Shown here piece by piece: positions 16,403 to 29,892 of a stretch of 52,531 bases of DNA. The position numbers were made by a program, and so were the translations under genes. The first letter of the stretch is position 1. Each line of letters begins with the position of its first letter. The notes beneath the pieces were generated by a model that searched no databases, had not been told where the DNA came from, and saw only the letters and a list, made by a program, of their open reading frames with translations. The DNA comes from Rothia santali (GTDB lineage: Bacteria; Actinomycetota; Actinomycetes; Actinomycetales; Micrococcaceae). The stretch is taken from NCBI RefSeq assembly GCF_024199905.1, contig NZ_JANAFB010000022.1, forward strand, positions 1 through 52,531, in the 5' to 3' direction.

Positions 16403-17701
16403 GTGAGTCCCGTAACCATCGCCGTGCTGTGCGGCCTCGTCGGCATCGTGCTCGGCCTGCTGAGCTACGCCGCGATGCGCCGCAGCGATCGGCAGCGCAC
16501 CGAGTGGGCCGTCGTCGACGAGCCCACCATCAGCGACGGCTCGGCGCAGATCCTGGCGGTGGTGGGCCGGGCCTACGTCATGGTCGACGCCGTGGACGGC
16601 GTCGTGCGCGCCTCGCAGGGGGCCTACGCCTACGGCCTGGTCCGGGGGCACAGCCTCGTCCAGCAGGAGCTGGCCGAGATGATCCGCCAGGTCCGCCGGG
16701 ACGGGGTGATCATGGACCGCACCGTGGAGCTCTCCCGCGGCTCCCTGGGGCGCGGGGTGCTGGTGCTCAACGTCCGGATCGCTCCGGTGGCCGACGAGTA
16801 CATCCTGCTCCTGGCCGACGACCGCACCGAGATCACCCGGGCCCAGGCGATCCGCACCGACTTCGTCGCGAACGTCTCCCACGAGCTGAAGACGCCGGTC
16901 GGTGCCGTCGGCCTGCTCGCGGAGGCGATCGAGGGCTCGGCCGACGACCCGGAGGCGGTCCGGCACTTCAGCCGCCGCCTGCACAAGGAGGCCGAGCGGC
17001 TGACCTCCCTGGTCCACGACATCATCGAACTCTCCCGGCTCCAGGGCGCCGACGTCGTGCAGCAGGGCAAGCTCGTGGAGCTGAACCGCCTGGTCCAGGA
17101 CGCCGTGGACCGCAACCGCCTGCCCGCCGAGCACAAGAACATCACGGTCAAGGTGGGCGGCTCGGCCGAGCGCCCCGTGCACGGCGACCCCGAGCTGCTC
17201 ATGACGGCCCTGCGCAACCTCATCGACAACGCGATCCGCTACTCGCCGGAGAACACGCGCATCGGCGTCGGCATCCGCTCGCGGGACGGCACGGTCTCGA
17301 TCTCCGTGAAGGACCAGGGGCCCGGCATCCCCGAGAGCGAGCAGGACCGGATCTTCGAGCGCTTCTACCGGGTCGACGCCGCGCGCTCGCGGCAGACCGG
17401 CGGCACGGGCCTGGGCCTGTCGATCGTCAAGCACGTCATGGCCCAGCACGGCGGCGAGATCTCCGTGTGGTCGGCCCCGGGCCAGGGCTCGACCTTCACG
17501 GTCACGCTCCCGGAGGTCGACGAGGCCGCCGAGCGGGACCTGGAGCGCGGCGAGGCCGAGGCCGCGCCGATCCGCGACGGCGAGCCGGTCCGGATCGTCA
17601 CCCCCGCGGGGGAGCCCGCCGAGCACCCCCGGCCCGCGCCCCACGGCGCCGAGGCCTATTCGCGACGCAACCGAACCCCCGAGGAGGGACCCGCAGCATG
17701 A
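16403..17701 (+). CDS. senX3: Phosphate sensor histidine kinase SenX3
   Basis: A 432-residue membrane kinase. One membrane helix at residues 4-24 is followed by a PAS-like domain (about 45-140), the HisKA domain with the phosphoacceptor His160 in NVSHELKTP, the N box LRNLIDNAIRYSP, G1 DQGPGIPE and G2 GGTGLGLSIVKH, and an acidic, Pro-rich tail of about 50 residues. Only one membrane segment is seen, as in SenX3/PhoR of actinobacteria. The stop overlaps the regX3 start (ATGA), and phoU is divergent, so it senses phosphate status, probably through PhoU and the Pst system. Confidence 0.93.
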   Translation: MSPVTIAVLCGLVGIVLGLLSYAAMRRSDRQRTEWAVVDEPTISDGSAQILAVVGRAYVMVDAVDGVVRASQGAYAYGLVRGHSLVQQELAEMIRQVRRDGVIMDRTVELSRGSLGRGVLVLNVRIAPVADEYILLLADDRTEITRAQAIRTDFVANVSHELKTPVGAVGLLAEAIEGSADDPEAVRHFSRRLHKEAERLTSLVHDIIELSRLQGADVVQQGKLVELNRLVQDAVDRNRLPAEHKNITVKVGGSAERPVHGDPELLMTALRNLIDNAIRYSPENTRIGVGIRSRDGTVSISVKDQGPGIPESEQDRIFERFYRVDAARSRQTGGTGLGLSIVKHVMAQHGGEISVWSAPGQGSTFTVTLPEVDEAAERDLERGEAEAAPIRDGEPVRIVTPAGEPAEHPRPAPHGAEAYSRRNRTPEEGPAA

Positions 17702-18378
17702 CGAGGATTCTGGTGGTCGAGGACGAGGCGGCCCTGAGCGAGCCGCTCGCCTTCCTCCTGGGCCGGGAGGGTTACGAGGTCACCGTGGTCGACGACGGCC
17801 TCGAGGCCATCCCCGCCTTCGAGCGCGAGGGGGCTGACCTGATCCTGCTCGACCTCATGCTCCCCGGGCAGTCCGGCACCGAGGTGTGCCGGCAGCTGCG
17901 CCAGCGCTCCAACGTCCCGATCATCATGCTCACGGCCAAGGACGCGGAGATCGACAAGGTCGTGGGCCTGGAGCTGGGCGCGGACGACTACGTGACCAAG
18001 CCCTACTCCTCCCGCGAGCTCATGGCCCGCATCCGCGCGGTGCTGCGCCGCCGCTCGGACCCGGAGGAGCCCGAGGCGGCGGCCGTGGAGGGCGGCCCGG
18101 TCCGGATGGACATCGAGCGCCACGTGGTCAGCGTGGAGGGGCGCGCGACGCCGATGCCGCTCAAGGAGTTCGAGCTGCTGGAGATGCTGCTGCGCAACGC
18201 CGGGCGCGTGCTGACCCGGGCCCAGCTCATCGACCGGGTCTGGGGCAGCGACTACGTGGGGGACACCAAGACCCTCGACGTCCACGTCAAGCGGCTGCGC
18301 TCCAAGATCGAGCCCGACCCCTCGCACCCGCGGCACGTGGTGACGGTGCGCGGGCTGGGGTACAAGTTCGAGTCCTGA
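17698..18378 (+). CDS. regX3: Phosphate response regulator RegX3 (OmpR family)
   Basis: A 226-residue regulator. The receiver domain has the acidic pair in VVEDEAA, phosphoacceptor Asp52 in LLDLMLPG and Lys101 in VTKPYS; the C-terminal winged helix contains LKEFELLEMLLRNAGRVLTR and ends VRGLGYKFES. It is the partner of SenX3, translated through a 4-nt overlap, and the likely binder of the 11-bp-phased repeats upstream of senX3. Confidence 0.95.
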   Translation: MTRILVVEDEAALSEPLAFLLGREGYEVTVVDDGLEAIPAFEREGADLILLDLMLPGQSGTEVCRQLRQRSNVPIIMLTAKDAEIDKVVGLELGADDYVTKPYSSRELMARIRAVLRRRSDPEEPEAAAVEGGPVRMDIERHVVSVEGRATPMPLKEFELLEMLLRNAGRVLTRAQLIDRVWGSDYVGDTKTLDVHVKRLRSKIEPDPSHPRHVVTVRGLGYKFES

Positions 18379-18423
18379 CGCCCGCGGCCGACGTCGCGGG
18401 CCCGCCGCGGCCCCCCACGCGAA

Positions 18424-18466
18424 ACGACCCCCATGCCCTCCCGACGGGGAGGAGCATGGGGGTCGT
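18424..18466. terminator. Terminator between regX3 and convergent lipoprotein gene
   Basis: ACGACCCCCATGC pairs with GCATGGGGGTCGT, extended inward by CCTCCC/GGGAGG, forming one long hairpin between convergent genes. Confidence 0.75.
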
Positions 18467-18489
18467 CGTCGCGTCGCGGGCCCGTCAGC

Positions 18490-19002
18490 TCAGTGGCCCT
18501 CGGTGGGCTCGGGCGGCGGGGTGTAGTCGGAGCCGCCCGGGACGTAGGGCGCGTACTGCTCGAGTGCGCCGTCCAGGACGGGCACGTCGACCGAGGTGGT
18601 GGAGCCCGAGGCCCGCAGCTCGGTGCCGAACAGGAGCGAGCCGGGGGCCGCGCCGGTCGGGTCGATCAGTGCCTGCTCCTCGTCCAAGTTGAGCTCGCTG
18701 TTGGCGGGGACCTGGAACCGCAGGGTCGCGTCGCCGGTGTCGATCTGGACGTCGGCGCTCTGCTCGCCGGTGTTGACCAGCGCGCCCAGCATGCGGCCCG
18801 CGTCCTGGGCGTCGTTGGTGACGACCAGGAGGTTGCGCGCCTCGACGTCGCCGACGCTGGCGCTGACGCCGTCCGAGGCGTCGTACTGGATGAGGGTGGG
18901 CTGGTCTTGGATGTAACCGCAGCCGGTCGCGGCCAGCAGGGCGGCCGCGATGACCGCCGTGGCGCCTGCGCGCTTGACGTTCTGGCGAGCGTAGGACTTC
19001 AC
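18490..19002 (-). CDS. Actinobacterial lipoprotein of unknown function
   Basis: A 170-residue exported lipoprotein: basic N-terminus, hydrophobic core, lipobox ATGC with lipidated Cys28. The mature part (ASDGVSASVGDVEARNLLVV ... VPANSELNLDEE ... VPVLDGALEQYAPYVP) resembles a small beta-sandwich lipoprotein commonly found beside carD in Micrococcales, but I know no established function. The C-terminus is Pro/Glu-rich. It is divergent from carD across 235 nt that hold no other gene. Confidence 0.75.
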   Translation of the reverse strand: MKSYARQNVKRAGATAVIAAALLAATGCGYIQDQPTLIQYDASDGVSASVGDVEARNLLVVTNDAQDAGRMLGALVNTGEQSADVQIDTGDATLRFQVPANSELNLDEEQALIDPTGAAPGSLLFGTELRASGSTTSVDVPVLDGALEQYAPYVPGGSDYTPPPEPTEGH

Positions 19003-19205
19003 GTCTGGACTCCTTGGGGTGATGCGAGGATCGGACGACGCCGCAAGCGCCGAGACTCATTCCCGAACAGTCTAGCGTTTTTGCGGACACATCGTCGGCA
19101 CCGCCGGAGACGGGGCGTCCGCGGCTCGCGGCGGCCCGCGAGCGCCCCGGCGGCGGGCCGCGGCGTCGTGGGGCGTCATCAGGAGGCCGGGGGAGGGCCC
19201 CGTGA

Positions 19206-19211
19206 TAAACT
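19206..19211 (+). promoter_or_regulatory. -10 element of carD
   Basis: TAAACT lies 26 nt before the carD ATG, with GAAAGGGG as ribosome site in between. A matching -35 was not clear. Confidence 0.45.
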
Positions 19212-19237
19212 AGGGAGGCTGAAAGGGGTAAATCCAT

Positions 19238-19729
19238 ATGCTTTTTGAGGTTGGCGAGACCGTCGTATACCCTCACCACGGCGCGGCGACGATCGAGGAG
19301 ATCAAGACCCGCGTCATCAAGGGCCAGGAGAAGATGTATCTCAAGCTCCAGGTCGCCCAGGGCGACCTGACCATCGAGGTCCCCGCCGACAACGTGGAGA
19401 TGGTCGGCGTGCGTGACGTCGTCGACGAGAAGGGGCTGGCGGAGGTGATCGCCGTCCTCCAGGCGACCGATGCCGAGGAGGCCTCCAACTGGTCCCGCCG
19501 GTTCAAGGCCAACACGGAGAAGCTCGCCTCGGGCGACGTCCTGAAGGTCGCCGAGGTCGTCCGCGACCTCTGGCGCCGCGAGCAGGTCAAGGGCCTCTCC
19601 GCCGGAGAGAAGCGCATGCTGTCCAAGGCGCGCCAGATCCTCTCCTCCGAGGTCGCGCTGGCCAAGGACATCGACGAGGACGCGGCCGAGGCCGAGCTGG
19701 ACAAGATCCTCGAGGGTCAGCCTGCGTGA
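19238..19729 (+). CDS. carD: CarD family transcriptional regulator
   Basis: A 163-residue RNA-polymerase-binding protein. The N-terminal Tudor-like domain ([20 protein letters not shown]) contacts the polymerase beta subunit and the C-terminal helical domain ([16 protein letters not shown], then a [14 protein letters not shown] helix) binds promoter DNA and stabilises open complexes, notably at rRNA promoters. Length and both domains match mycobacterial CarD. Its stop overlaps the GTG start of ispD (GTGA), the conserved actinobacterial order carD-ispD-ispF. Confidence 0.96.
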   Translation: MLFEVGETVVYPHHGAATIEEIKTRVIKGQEKMYLKLQVAQGDLTIEVPADNVEMVGVRDVVDEKGLAEVIAVLQATDAEEASNWSRRFKANTEKLASGDVLKVAEVVRDLWRREQVKGLSAGEKRMLSKARQILSSEVALAKDIDEDAAEAELDKILEGQPA

Positions 19730-20483
19730 CAGCTGACTCGCCCCGGACGCCGGACGCGCGTTCCTCCGCCGAGGAGGGGCGCGCGTTCGTCGTCATGATC
19801 GTCGCCGCCGGCTCCGGGGAGCGGCTCGGCCACGGCGTGCCCAAGGCGCGCGTGGACCTCGGGGGCCTGAGCATCCTGGAGCGCGCGCTCGAGTCCGTCG
19901 AGGCGTGGGGGCGCGCGGCCCACGTCGTCGTGACCCTCCCGCCGGCGACGCCGAGCTGGAGGCGCTGTGCCGCCGCCGCGGCGCCCTGCCCGTGACCGGG
20001 GGCGGCACGCGCGCGGCCTCGGTCGCGGCCGGCCTGGAGCTCGTCGAGTCCCTCCCGGACCGCTCCCGCCTGCACGGGATCCTGGTGCACGACGCCGCCC
20101 GCTGCCTCGCCCCGGCCACCGTCTTCGACGCCGTGGCCGCCGCCCTGGACGCCGGCGAGCGGGCGGTCATCCCCGTCCTGCCCGTCACGGACACCATCAA
20201 GGCGGTCGACGCCGCCGGGTACGTCGTCTCAACCCCGCAGCGCGCGGGCCTGCGCATCGTCCAGACGCCCCAGGGCTTCGACCTGGACACCCTGGCGACC
20301 GCGCACCGGGAGGCCGCCGCGCTGCCCGCGGAGGTGGCCGCCGGCGTCACCGACGACGCGATGCTCGCCGAGACCCTCGGCATCCCGGTGGCCACGGTCC
20401 CCGGCTCCGCCGAGTCCCTCAAGATCACCGTGCCGCTGGACCTCCTCCTGGCCGACGCCGTGCTGGCGGAGCGGGCCCGATGA
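19726..20483 (+). pseudogene. ispD: 2-C-methyl-D-erythritol 4-phosphate cytidylyltransferase, interrupted by a frameshift
   Basis: The MEP-pathway cytidylyltransferase is spread over two frames. Frame one from GTG 19726 gives a short acidic leader and VVMIVAAGSGERLG (CTP-binding loop) through VVVTLP; then it hits a premature stop. The frame shifted by one base continues seamlessly with [21 protein letters not shown], the [10 protein letters not shown] motif, PVTDTIK and [15 protein letters not shown]. One missing C in the CCC run at 19938-19940 would restore a protein of about 252 residues. Because the pathway is essential where no mevalonate route exists, and ispF beside it is intact, a sequencing error is more likely than a dead gene. 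Start and stop overlap carD and ispF. Confidence 0.85.
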
Positions 20484-21061
20484 CCGCCCGCCCCGAGCCG
20501 ACGGCGCCCCGGCCCGAAGGCCCCGCGCCCGCGCCTCTGCCCGAGACCGCGCCTCTGGCCGCGCCCGCCCCCGCGCCTCGGCCCGCCCCCGCGTTCCGCA
20601 CCGGCGTCGCCATCGACGTCCACGCCTTCGGGGAGCCGGGCACCGAGCTGTGGGTCGCCGGGCTGCACTGGCCCGGCCACCCGGGGCTGAGCGGGCACTC
20701 CGACGGCGACGTCGTGGCGCACGCGGCCGCGGACGCCCTGTTCTCCGCCACCGGCCTGGGCGACCTCGGTTCGAACTTCGGCGTCGACCGCCCCGAGATG
20801 GCGGGAGCCTCCGGCGTGCGGATCCTGGCCGAGGCCGCGCGGATCGTCCGCGAGGGTGGGTTCGAGGTCGGCAACGTCGCGGTCCAGCTGATCGGCAACC
20901 GGCCCAAGTTCGCGCCCCGCCGCGAGGAGGCCAACCGGGTGCTCTCCGAGGCCGCGGGCGCCGCGGTCACGGTGACCGCCACCACCACGGACGGGCTGGG
21001 GCTGACCGGGCGGGGCGAGGGCGTCGCGGCCATCGCCACGGCGCTGGTCACGCCTCGGTAG
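20480..21061 (+). CDS. ispF: 2-C-methyl-D-erythritol 2,4-cyclodiphosphate synthase
   Basis: A 193-residue MEP-pathway enzyme forming the cyclodiphosphate for isoprenoid precursors. The metal site is IDVHAF (Asp and His), followed by [19 protein letters not shown] and GNRPKF, with [13 protein letters not shown] near the end. The first about 38 residues are Pro/Ala-rich and lie outside the usual fold; the ATG overlapping the ispD stop (ATGA) makes that start attractive, but the core begins only at [12 protein letters not shown]. The overlap with ispD suggests coupled synthesis of two enzymes that are fused in some bacteria. Confidence 0.93.
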   Translation: MTARPEPTAPRPEGPAPAPLPETAPLAAPAPAPRPAPAFRTGVAIDVHAFGEPGTELWVAGLHWPGHPGLSGHSDGDVVAHAAADALFSATGLGDLGSNFGVDRPEMAGASGVRILAEAARIVREGGFEVGNVAVQLIGNRPKFAPRREEANRVLSEAAGAAVTVTATTTDGLGLTGRGEGVAAIATALVTPR

Positions 21062-21064
21062 ACT
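21059..21064 (+). promoter_or_regulatory. -10 element for leaderless cysS
   Basis: TAGACT, overlapping the ispF stop codon, lies 7 nt before the cysS GTG; no ribosome site separates them. Confidence 0.5.
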
Positions 21065-21071
21065 GGGGCCC

Positions 21072-22493
21072 GTGAGTTTGCGTTTCTACAGCACCGACAC
21101 CGCCAGCGTCCGCGACTTCGTTCCGGTGACCCCGGGCGAGGCGAGCCTGTACTACTGCGGCGCCACCGTCCAGGGCGGGCCGCACATCGGGCACATCCGC
21201 TCGGCGCTGGTCTTCGACCAGATCGCCCGCTGGCTGCGCTACCGCGGCTACCGGGTCACCACGGTGCGCAACGTGACCGACATCGACGACAAGATCCTCG
21301 CCAACTCGGCGGCGAGCTTCGAGGCCGGGCACGCCGGCGAGGTCGCGGACGAGCCCTGGTGGGCCCTGGCCTACCGCTTCGAGCGCGTGTTCACCGAGGC
21401 GTACGCCTCGCTCGGCATCGCGGCGCCCACCTACGAGCCGCGGGCCACCGGCCACATCCCCGAGATGGTGGGCCTGATCGGCCGGCTCGTGGAGCGCGGC
21501 CACGCGTACCCGGCGTCGAACGACTCCGGGGACGTCTACTTCGACGTCCGCTCGTGGGAGCGCTACGGCGCGCTGACCCACCAGAGCATCGACGACATGC
21601 AGGCCGCCCCCGACGCCGACCCGCGCGGCAAGCGCGACCCCCGCGACTTCGCGCTGTGGAAGGGCCACAAGGAGGGCGAGCCGCTCACGGCCTCGTGGGA
21701 CTCCCCGTGGGGCCGCGGCCGCCCGGGCTGGCACCTCGAGTGCTCGGCGATGGCCGGCAAGTACCTGGGCGAGCGCTTCGACATCCACGGCGGCGGCCTG
21801 GACCTGCGCTTCCCGCACCACGAGAACGAGCTGGCCCAGTCGACCGCGGCGGGCCACGGCTTCGCGGGCTACTGGCTCCACAACGGCCTGGTCACCTACG
21901 AGGGCGAGAAGATGTCCAAGTCCCTCGGCAACACCGTCTCTCCCGCGGACATGCTGGCGGCGGCGCGCCCGCTTGTGGTGCGGTACTACCTGGGCCAGGC
22001 GCACTACCGCTCGGTGCTCGACTACCGCCCGACGTCGTTGGAGGAGGCCCGCACCGCCGTCGAGCGCGTCGAGGCGTTCCTCGCGGCGTCCGGCGGGGGA
22101 GAGCCCGGGGCCGAGGTGCCGGGCGCCTTCGCCGAGGCGATGGACGACGACGTCAACGTCCCGCGCGCCCTCGCCGTCCTGCACGAGCGGGTCCGGGTGG
22201 GCAACGCCGCTCGCGCAGCGGGGGATCCGGAGGAGGCCGCCGTGCAGGCGGCCGCGGTGCGGGCGATGTCCGACGTCCTCGGGCTGACCGGCCTGATGGC
22301 CTTCCAGGAAGCCGGAGCCTCGGCCCACGGGGAGCGGGCGGCGCTGGAGACCCTGGTGGGGACGCTGCTGAGGCAGCGGGACGAGGCGCGCACGGCCCGG
22401 GACTGGAACCGGGCGGACCAGATCAGAGATGAACTCGCCGCGGCGGGAGTCACCGTCAAGGACTCCGCCGACGGCTCGACCTGGGCGGTCTGA
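21072..22493 (+). CDS. cysS: Cysteinyl-tRNA synthetase
   Basis: A 473-residue class I aminoacyl-tRNA synthetase that charges tRNA-Cys. The HIGH motif appears as PHIGH (37-41), KMSKS is at 280-284, and zinc ligands include Cys29, Cys224 and the PHHENE segment. The C-terminal helical anticodon region ends in the [19 protein letters not shown] stretch typical of CysRS. It starts with GTG directly behind a -10-like hexamer. rlmB follows after 30 nt, an order conserved in actinobacteria. Confidence 0.96.
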   Translation: MSLRFYSTDTASVRDFVPVTPGEASLYYCGATVQGGPHIGHIRSALVFDQIARWLRYRGYRVTTVRNVTDIDDKILANSAASFEAGHAGEVADEPWWALAYRFERVFTEAYASLGIAAPTYEPRATGHIPEMVGLIGRLVERGHAYPASNDSGDVYFDVRSWERYGALTHQSIDDMQAAPDADPRGKRDPRDFALWKGHKEGEPLTASWDSPWGRGRPGWHLECSAMAGKYLGERFDIHGGGLDLRFPHHENELAQSTAAGHGFAGYWLHNGLVTYEGEKMSKSLGNTVSPADMLAAARPLVVRYYLGQAHYRSVLDYRPTSLEEARTAVERVEAFLAASGGGEPGAEVPGAFAEAMDDDVNVPRALAVLHERVRVGNAARAAGDPEEAAVQAAAVRAMSDVLGLTGLMAFQEAGASAHGERAALETLVGTLLRQRDEARTARDWNRADQIRDELAAAGVTVKDSADGSTWAV

Positions 22494-22523
22494 GGACCGC
22501 CGCGGGGAAGGAAGTGACACCCA

Positions 22524-23504
22524 ATGGCAGATAACTCGCGCCCCGGCGCCATCCGCAAGAAGAAGAAGGCGCCGCTGAAGGGCACCGGCGGCAAGGGCCG
22601 CCGCGCCCTGGAGGGGAAGGGCCCGACGCCGCGCGCCGAGGACCGCCCCTACCACAAGGCCCATAAGATGAAGAAGGCCGCCGAGCGGCGGCAGAACTCG
22701 GCCGGCCCGGCGCGTCAGCCGCGACTGGGCGGGAAGCGGGCCAGCGAGGAGCTGGTCACCGGCCGCAATGCCGTCCTCGAGGCGCTGCGGACGGGCATCC
22801 CCTCCAAGCACCTCTTCGTGATGAGCAACCTCGAGGCCGACGACCGGGTCAAGGAGATCCTCGCGATCACCGCGCGGGAGGACATCCCGGCCCTGGAGAT
22901 CACCCGGAGCGAGCTCGAGCGGCTCACCGAGGGCGCCGTGCACCAGGGCGTCGCGCTGCAGATCCCGCAGTACAAGTACCCGGATGCCTCGGACCTCGGG
23001 CTGTCCATCATGGAGCGCTGGCACGCGGGCGAGCTGAGCCGGCCCCCGCTGTTCGTCGCGCTGGACGGCATCACCGACCCCCGGAACCTCGGTGCCATCA
23101 TCCGCTGCGTCTCGGCGTTCTCCGGTCAGGCGGTGATCGTCCCCGAGCGTCGCTCGGCGGGCGTCACGGCCTCGGCGTGGAAGACGAGCGCGGGGGCGGT
23201 CTCCCGCATCCCGGTCGCCAAGGCGACCAACCTGACCCGGGTCATCCAGCAGCTGAAGGACCAGGGCGTCTTCGTCGTGGGCCTCGACGGCGACGGCGAC
23301 GTCGCGCTGCCCGACCTGAGCCTCGCGACCGAGCCCCTGTGCGTCGTCGCGGGCTCGGAGGGCAAGGGCCTGTCCCGGCTGGTGGCGGAGAACTGCGACC
23401 AGATCGTCTCGATCCCGATCGACTCCGCGATGGAGTCGCTCAACGCATCGATGGCGGTGGGGATCGCGCTCTACGAGGTGGGTCGGCTGCGCAAGGGGGA
23501 GTGA
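22524..23504 (+). CDS. rlmB: 23S rRNA 2'-O-methyltransferase, SpoU family (RlmB-like)
   Basis: A 326-residue RNA ribose methyltransferase. A Lys/Arg-rich extension of about 75 residues precedes the substrate-binding domain (ELVTGRNAVLEALR), then the SpoU catalytic domain with the three knot motifs: DGITDPRNLGAIIRC, VVAGSEGKGLSR and SLNASMAVGIALYE. RlmB methylates G2251 of 23S rRNA in E. coli; the exact target here is inferred. The basic N-terminus is usual in actinobacterial members. The gene ends just before a heptamer repeat and the rrn operon. Confidence 0.9.
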   Translation: MADNSRPGAIRKKKKAPLKGTGGKGRRALEGKGPTPRAEDRPYHKAHKMKKAAERRQNSAGPARQPRLGGKRASEELVTGRNAVLEALRTGIPSKHLFVMSNLEADDRVKEILAITAREDIPALEITRSELERLTEGAVHQGVALQIPQYKYPDASDLGLSIMERWHAGELSRPPLFVALDGITDPRNLGAIIRCVSAFSGQAVIVPERRSAGVTASAWKTSAGAVSRIPVAKATNLTRVIQQLKDQGVFVVGLDGDGDVALPDLSLATEPLCVVAGSEGKGLSRLVAENCDQIVSIPIDSAMESLNASMAVGIALYEVGRLRKGE

Positions 23505-23563
23505 ACCCCGGGCTGCGGCGAGGCTTGACCGGCAGGCGAGCCGTCCTCCGGTCGGAGGCCATC

Positions 23564-23610
23564 GTGAGCCGTGAGCCGTGAGCCGTGAGCCGTGAGCCGT
23601 GAGCCGTGAG
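23564..23610. repeat. Tandem heptamer (GTGAGCC)6
   Basis: Six perfect copies of the 7-bp unit GTGAGCC run from 23564 to 23605, followed by a partial copy (GTGAG). It is noncoding, between the rlmB stop and its terminator hairpin. A 7-bp unit shifts any reading frame, but no gene crosses it. Confidence 0.9.
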
Positions 23611-23652
23611 GCACGGGGGCCGGACCGCATCCATGCGGTCCGGCCCCCGTGC
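23611..23652 (+). terminator. Terminator upstream of the rrn promoters
   Basis: A 20-bp perfect stem (GCACGGGGGCCGGACCGCAT and its complement) with a 2-nt loop; it would insulate the rrn operon from read-through of cysS-rlmB. Confidence 0.8.
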
Positions 23653-23673
23653 TTCAGATCACCCTCTGTCGAT

Positions 23674-23702
23674 TTGCGGGGGCAGGGGGAGGTGGGTAAT
23701 GT
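23674..23702 (+). promoter_or_regulatory. rrn promoter, distal
   Basis: TTGCGG, 17-nt spacer, TAATGT, about 455 nt before 16S. The spacing is ideal; the -10 is less typical than in the proximal promoter. Confidence 0.45.
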
Positions 23703-23785
23703 ATAGCGAGTTGCCAGGGCGACCGGCCGGAAGGCAGGCCCCGAGCAGCACTCCCGATCACTCAGCTTCGAAGGATCCGAGCGAC

Positions 23786-23814
23786 TTGCGCTCAGGGATC
23801 CGATCGGATAAGCT
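23786..23814 (+). promoter_or_regulatory. rrn promoter, proximal
   Basis: TTGCGC, 17-nt spacer, TAAGCT, about 340 nt before 16S. The -10 hexamer is identical to that of the tRNA-Arg promoter. CarD, encoded upstream, is known to act on rRNA promoters in mycobacteria. Confidence 0.65.
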
Positions 23815-23980
23815 AAGAGATTGTGGCTCAGAGGATTCCTGGTGGATCGGACGAGTCAGGCGGGTGAACGAGGCGGAAACGTCAAGTTGACACGCCGGGT
23901 CGACGTGAGTAACGTTGATCCAGCAGCCACGGAAGCCCGGCAGGCGGTTGATCCCCTGTTAGCTGGTTTCCGATATAGGT

Positions 23981-23996
23981 TTGTTGTTTGAGAACT
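23981..23996 (+). promoter_or_regulatory. rrn leader antitermination/processing box
   Basis: TTGTTGTTTGAGAACT in the 16S leader recurs exactly before 23S at 25977-25992. Position and duplication fit the boxA-like element of actinobacterial rrn operons. The 160 nt following are AT-rich and contain arms of the 16S processing stem. Confidence 0.6.
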
Positions 23997-24156
23997 CAAT
24001 AGTGTGCTTTGTTCATTTGATGCTTGTACCAAATTTATTTATTGGTGAATAACCTCTTGGTTATCAGCATTCAAATGATCGTCGGTCTGCGGTTACCCCG
24101 TAACCGTGATCGACGTGTTTATTTATGTTGAGTCCAGGGTATTCATGCTTTTTGTT

Positions 24157-25696
<1,540 letters not shown>

Positions 25697-25976
25697 AGCA
25701 CAACACTAGTTGGCCATTTTCGTGTACGAGTGTTGCACGGATGGTTTGCTCATGGGTGGAATACAAGCACTCAGGCCCTTCTCTGTGCCGCGAGGTAATC
25801 GTGGTGCGGGGGGTGCTGGGATGAACGAAGCATGCTGTTGGGTTTTGAGACAACAAACCCGCCGGTGCTTGCTCCCGTGTCAACGAGGGTGGGTGGTGGT
25901 GGGGGTTGTTTCATGAAGATACCCGTCCATCGGGGGTCCTGGCGCGGATTGTGCTGGGGTTCTCTGGTGGGGTGGG

Positions 25977-25992
25977 TTGTTGTTTGAGAACT
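25977..25992 (+). promoter_or_regulatory. Spacer copy of the rrn box
   Basis: Exact copy of the 16-nt leader element, placed about 145 nt before 23S, within the 25691-26137 internal spacer. The rest of the spacer holds no gene that I can support. Confidence 0.6.
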
Positions 25993-26137
25993 ATATAGTG
26001 GACGCGAGCATCTTTTGGTTCGCATCATGGGGGTGTCCTGATCGGCGGTTTTCGGATCGTGGGTGGGGGTGCCCGGTGTGGTGCGATTCTAATTTTTATT
26101 GTGATGTATCTTTGTATGCCAATTTGATTATTTGTGT

Positions 26138-29275
<3,138 letters not shown>

Positions 29276-29376
29276 CCATTTTTTTCAGGTTGGTGGGTAT
29301 GTCATGGTTGGTGTTCGCGTTCACTGTATGGTTTTGGGATAACAACCCTGAGTGGGGGTGTTGATCTTCATAGGTT

Positions 29377-29495
29377 TTTCGGTGGTTTTGGCCAGAGGGG
29401 TACACCCGGTCCCTTTCCGAACCCGGTCGTTAAGGCTCTGTGCGCCGATGGTACTGCACCCGGAAGGTGTGTGGGAGAGTAGGACACCGCCGAAA
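29377..29495 (+). rRNA. rrf: 5S ribosomal RNA
   Basis: A 119-nt 5S rRNA whose ends pair (TTTCGGTGG with CACCGCCGAAA) and which holds the conserved CCGAACCCGG and GGGAGAGTAGGACACCGCC segments. It is 100 nt downstream of 23S. Confidence 0.93.
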
Positions 29496-29507
29496 ATATT
29501 TTTCCTG

Positions 29508-29576
29508 GGAGGGGGGAGTGGGAGTCGTTTCATCCGCGGTGGCGGGTGGGGTGGCTTCGACTCCCCCCTCCTTTTT
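29508..29576 (+). terminator. rrn operon terminator
   Basis: GGAGGGGGGAGT and CGACTCCCCCCTCC form the stem and five T follow directly, a classical rho-independent end 12 nt after 5S. Confidence 0.8.
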
Positions 29577-29820
29577 GCATGCCCAGATCTCGTGGAATTG
29601 CGTGGTGCTAGCGAAGCACTACCCAGCAGGGCCGCTGAGGAGTCGGAAACGTCTCAGACAGGGCAGATTGGATGAGCTGCCGACGATGCGTCCCCTCGAG
29701 GTGACGTGCTGTGCCTCCCCGAGCGGTGGGTTGCGAGCTGACGCGACCGCGACTCCGATCGCCACGGCCGCGATCAGCGGTTGATCGTCGGCATGCAGAT
29801 CATGAGCAGGACGAATACGA
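29577..29820. other. Intergenic region with no supported gene
   Basis: Noncoding stretch between the rrn terminator and the terminator of the convergent trehalose gene. I see no tRNA, promoter pair or protein-like frame with a start. A short hydrophobic minus-strand reading near 29780-29830 has no start codon and runs out of the adjacent hairpin. Confidence 0.6.
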
Positions 29821-29867
29821 GAACGCCCCCTCGGGCAGCCCCACAGCGGGGTGCCCGAGGGGGCGTT
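29821..29867 (-). terminator. Terminator of the trehalose synthase/phosphatase gene
   Basis: GAACGCCCCCTCGGGCA pairs with TGCCCGAGGGGGCGTTC, extended inward by CCCC/GGGG, 25 nt after the stop codon of the minus-strand gene. Confidence 0.75.
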
Positions 29868-29892
29868 CTGTCGTCTCGGGGGAGGGCCGGCG

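Noticed and set aside
23564-23610. CRISPR-like array
   Set aside because: The heptamers are directly adjacent with no spacers; it is a simple tandem repeat.
29776-29832. Hydrophobic minus-strand reading ending MICMPTINR, possible transporter remnant
   Set aside because: Only about 17 residues, no start codon, and upstream it passes straight through the terminator hairpin; too short to support a gene relic.
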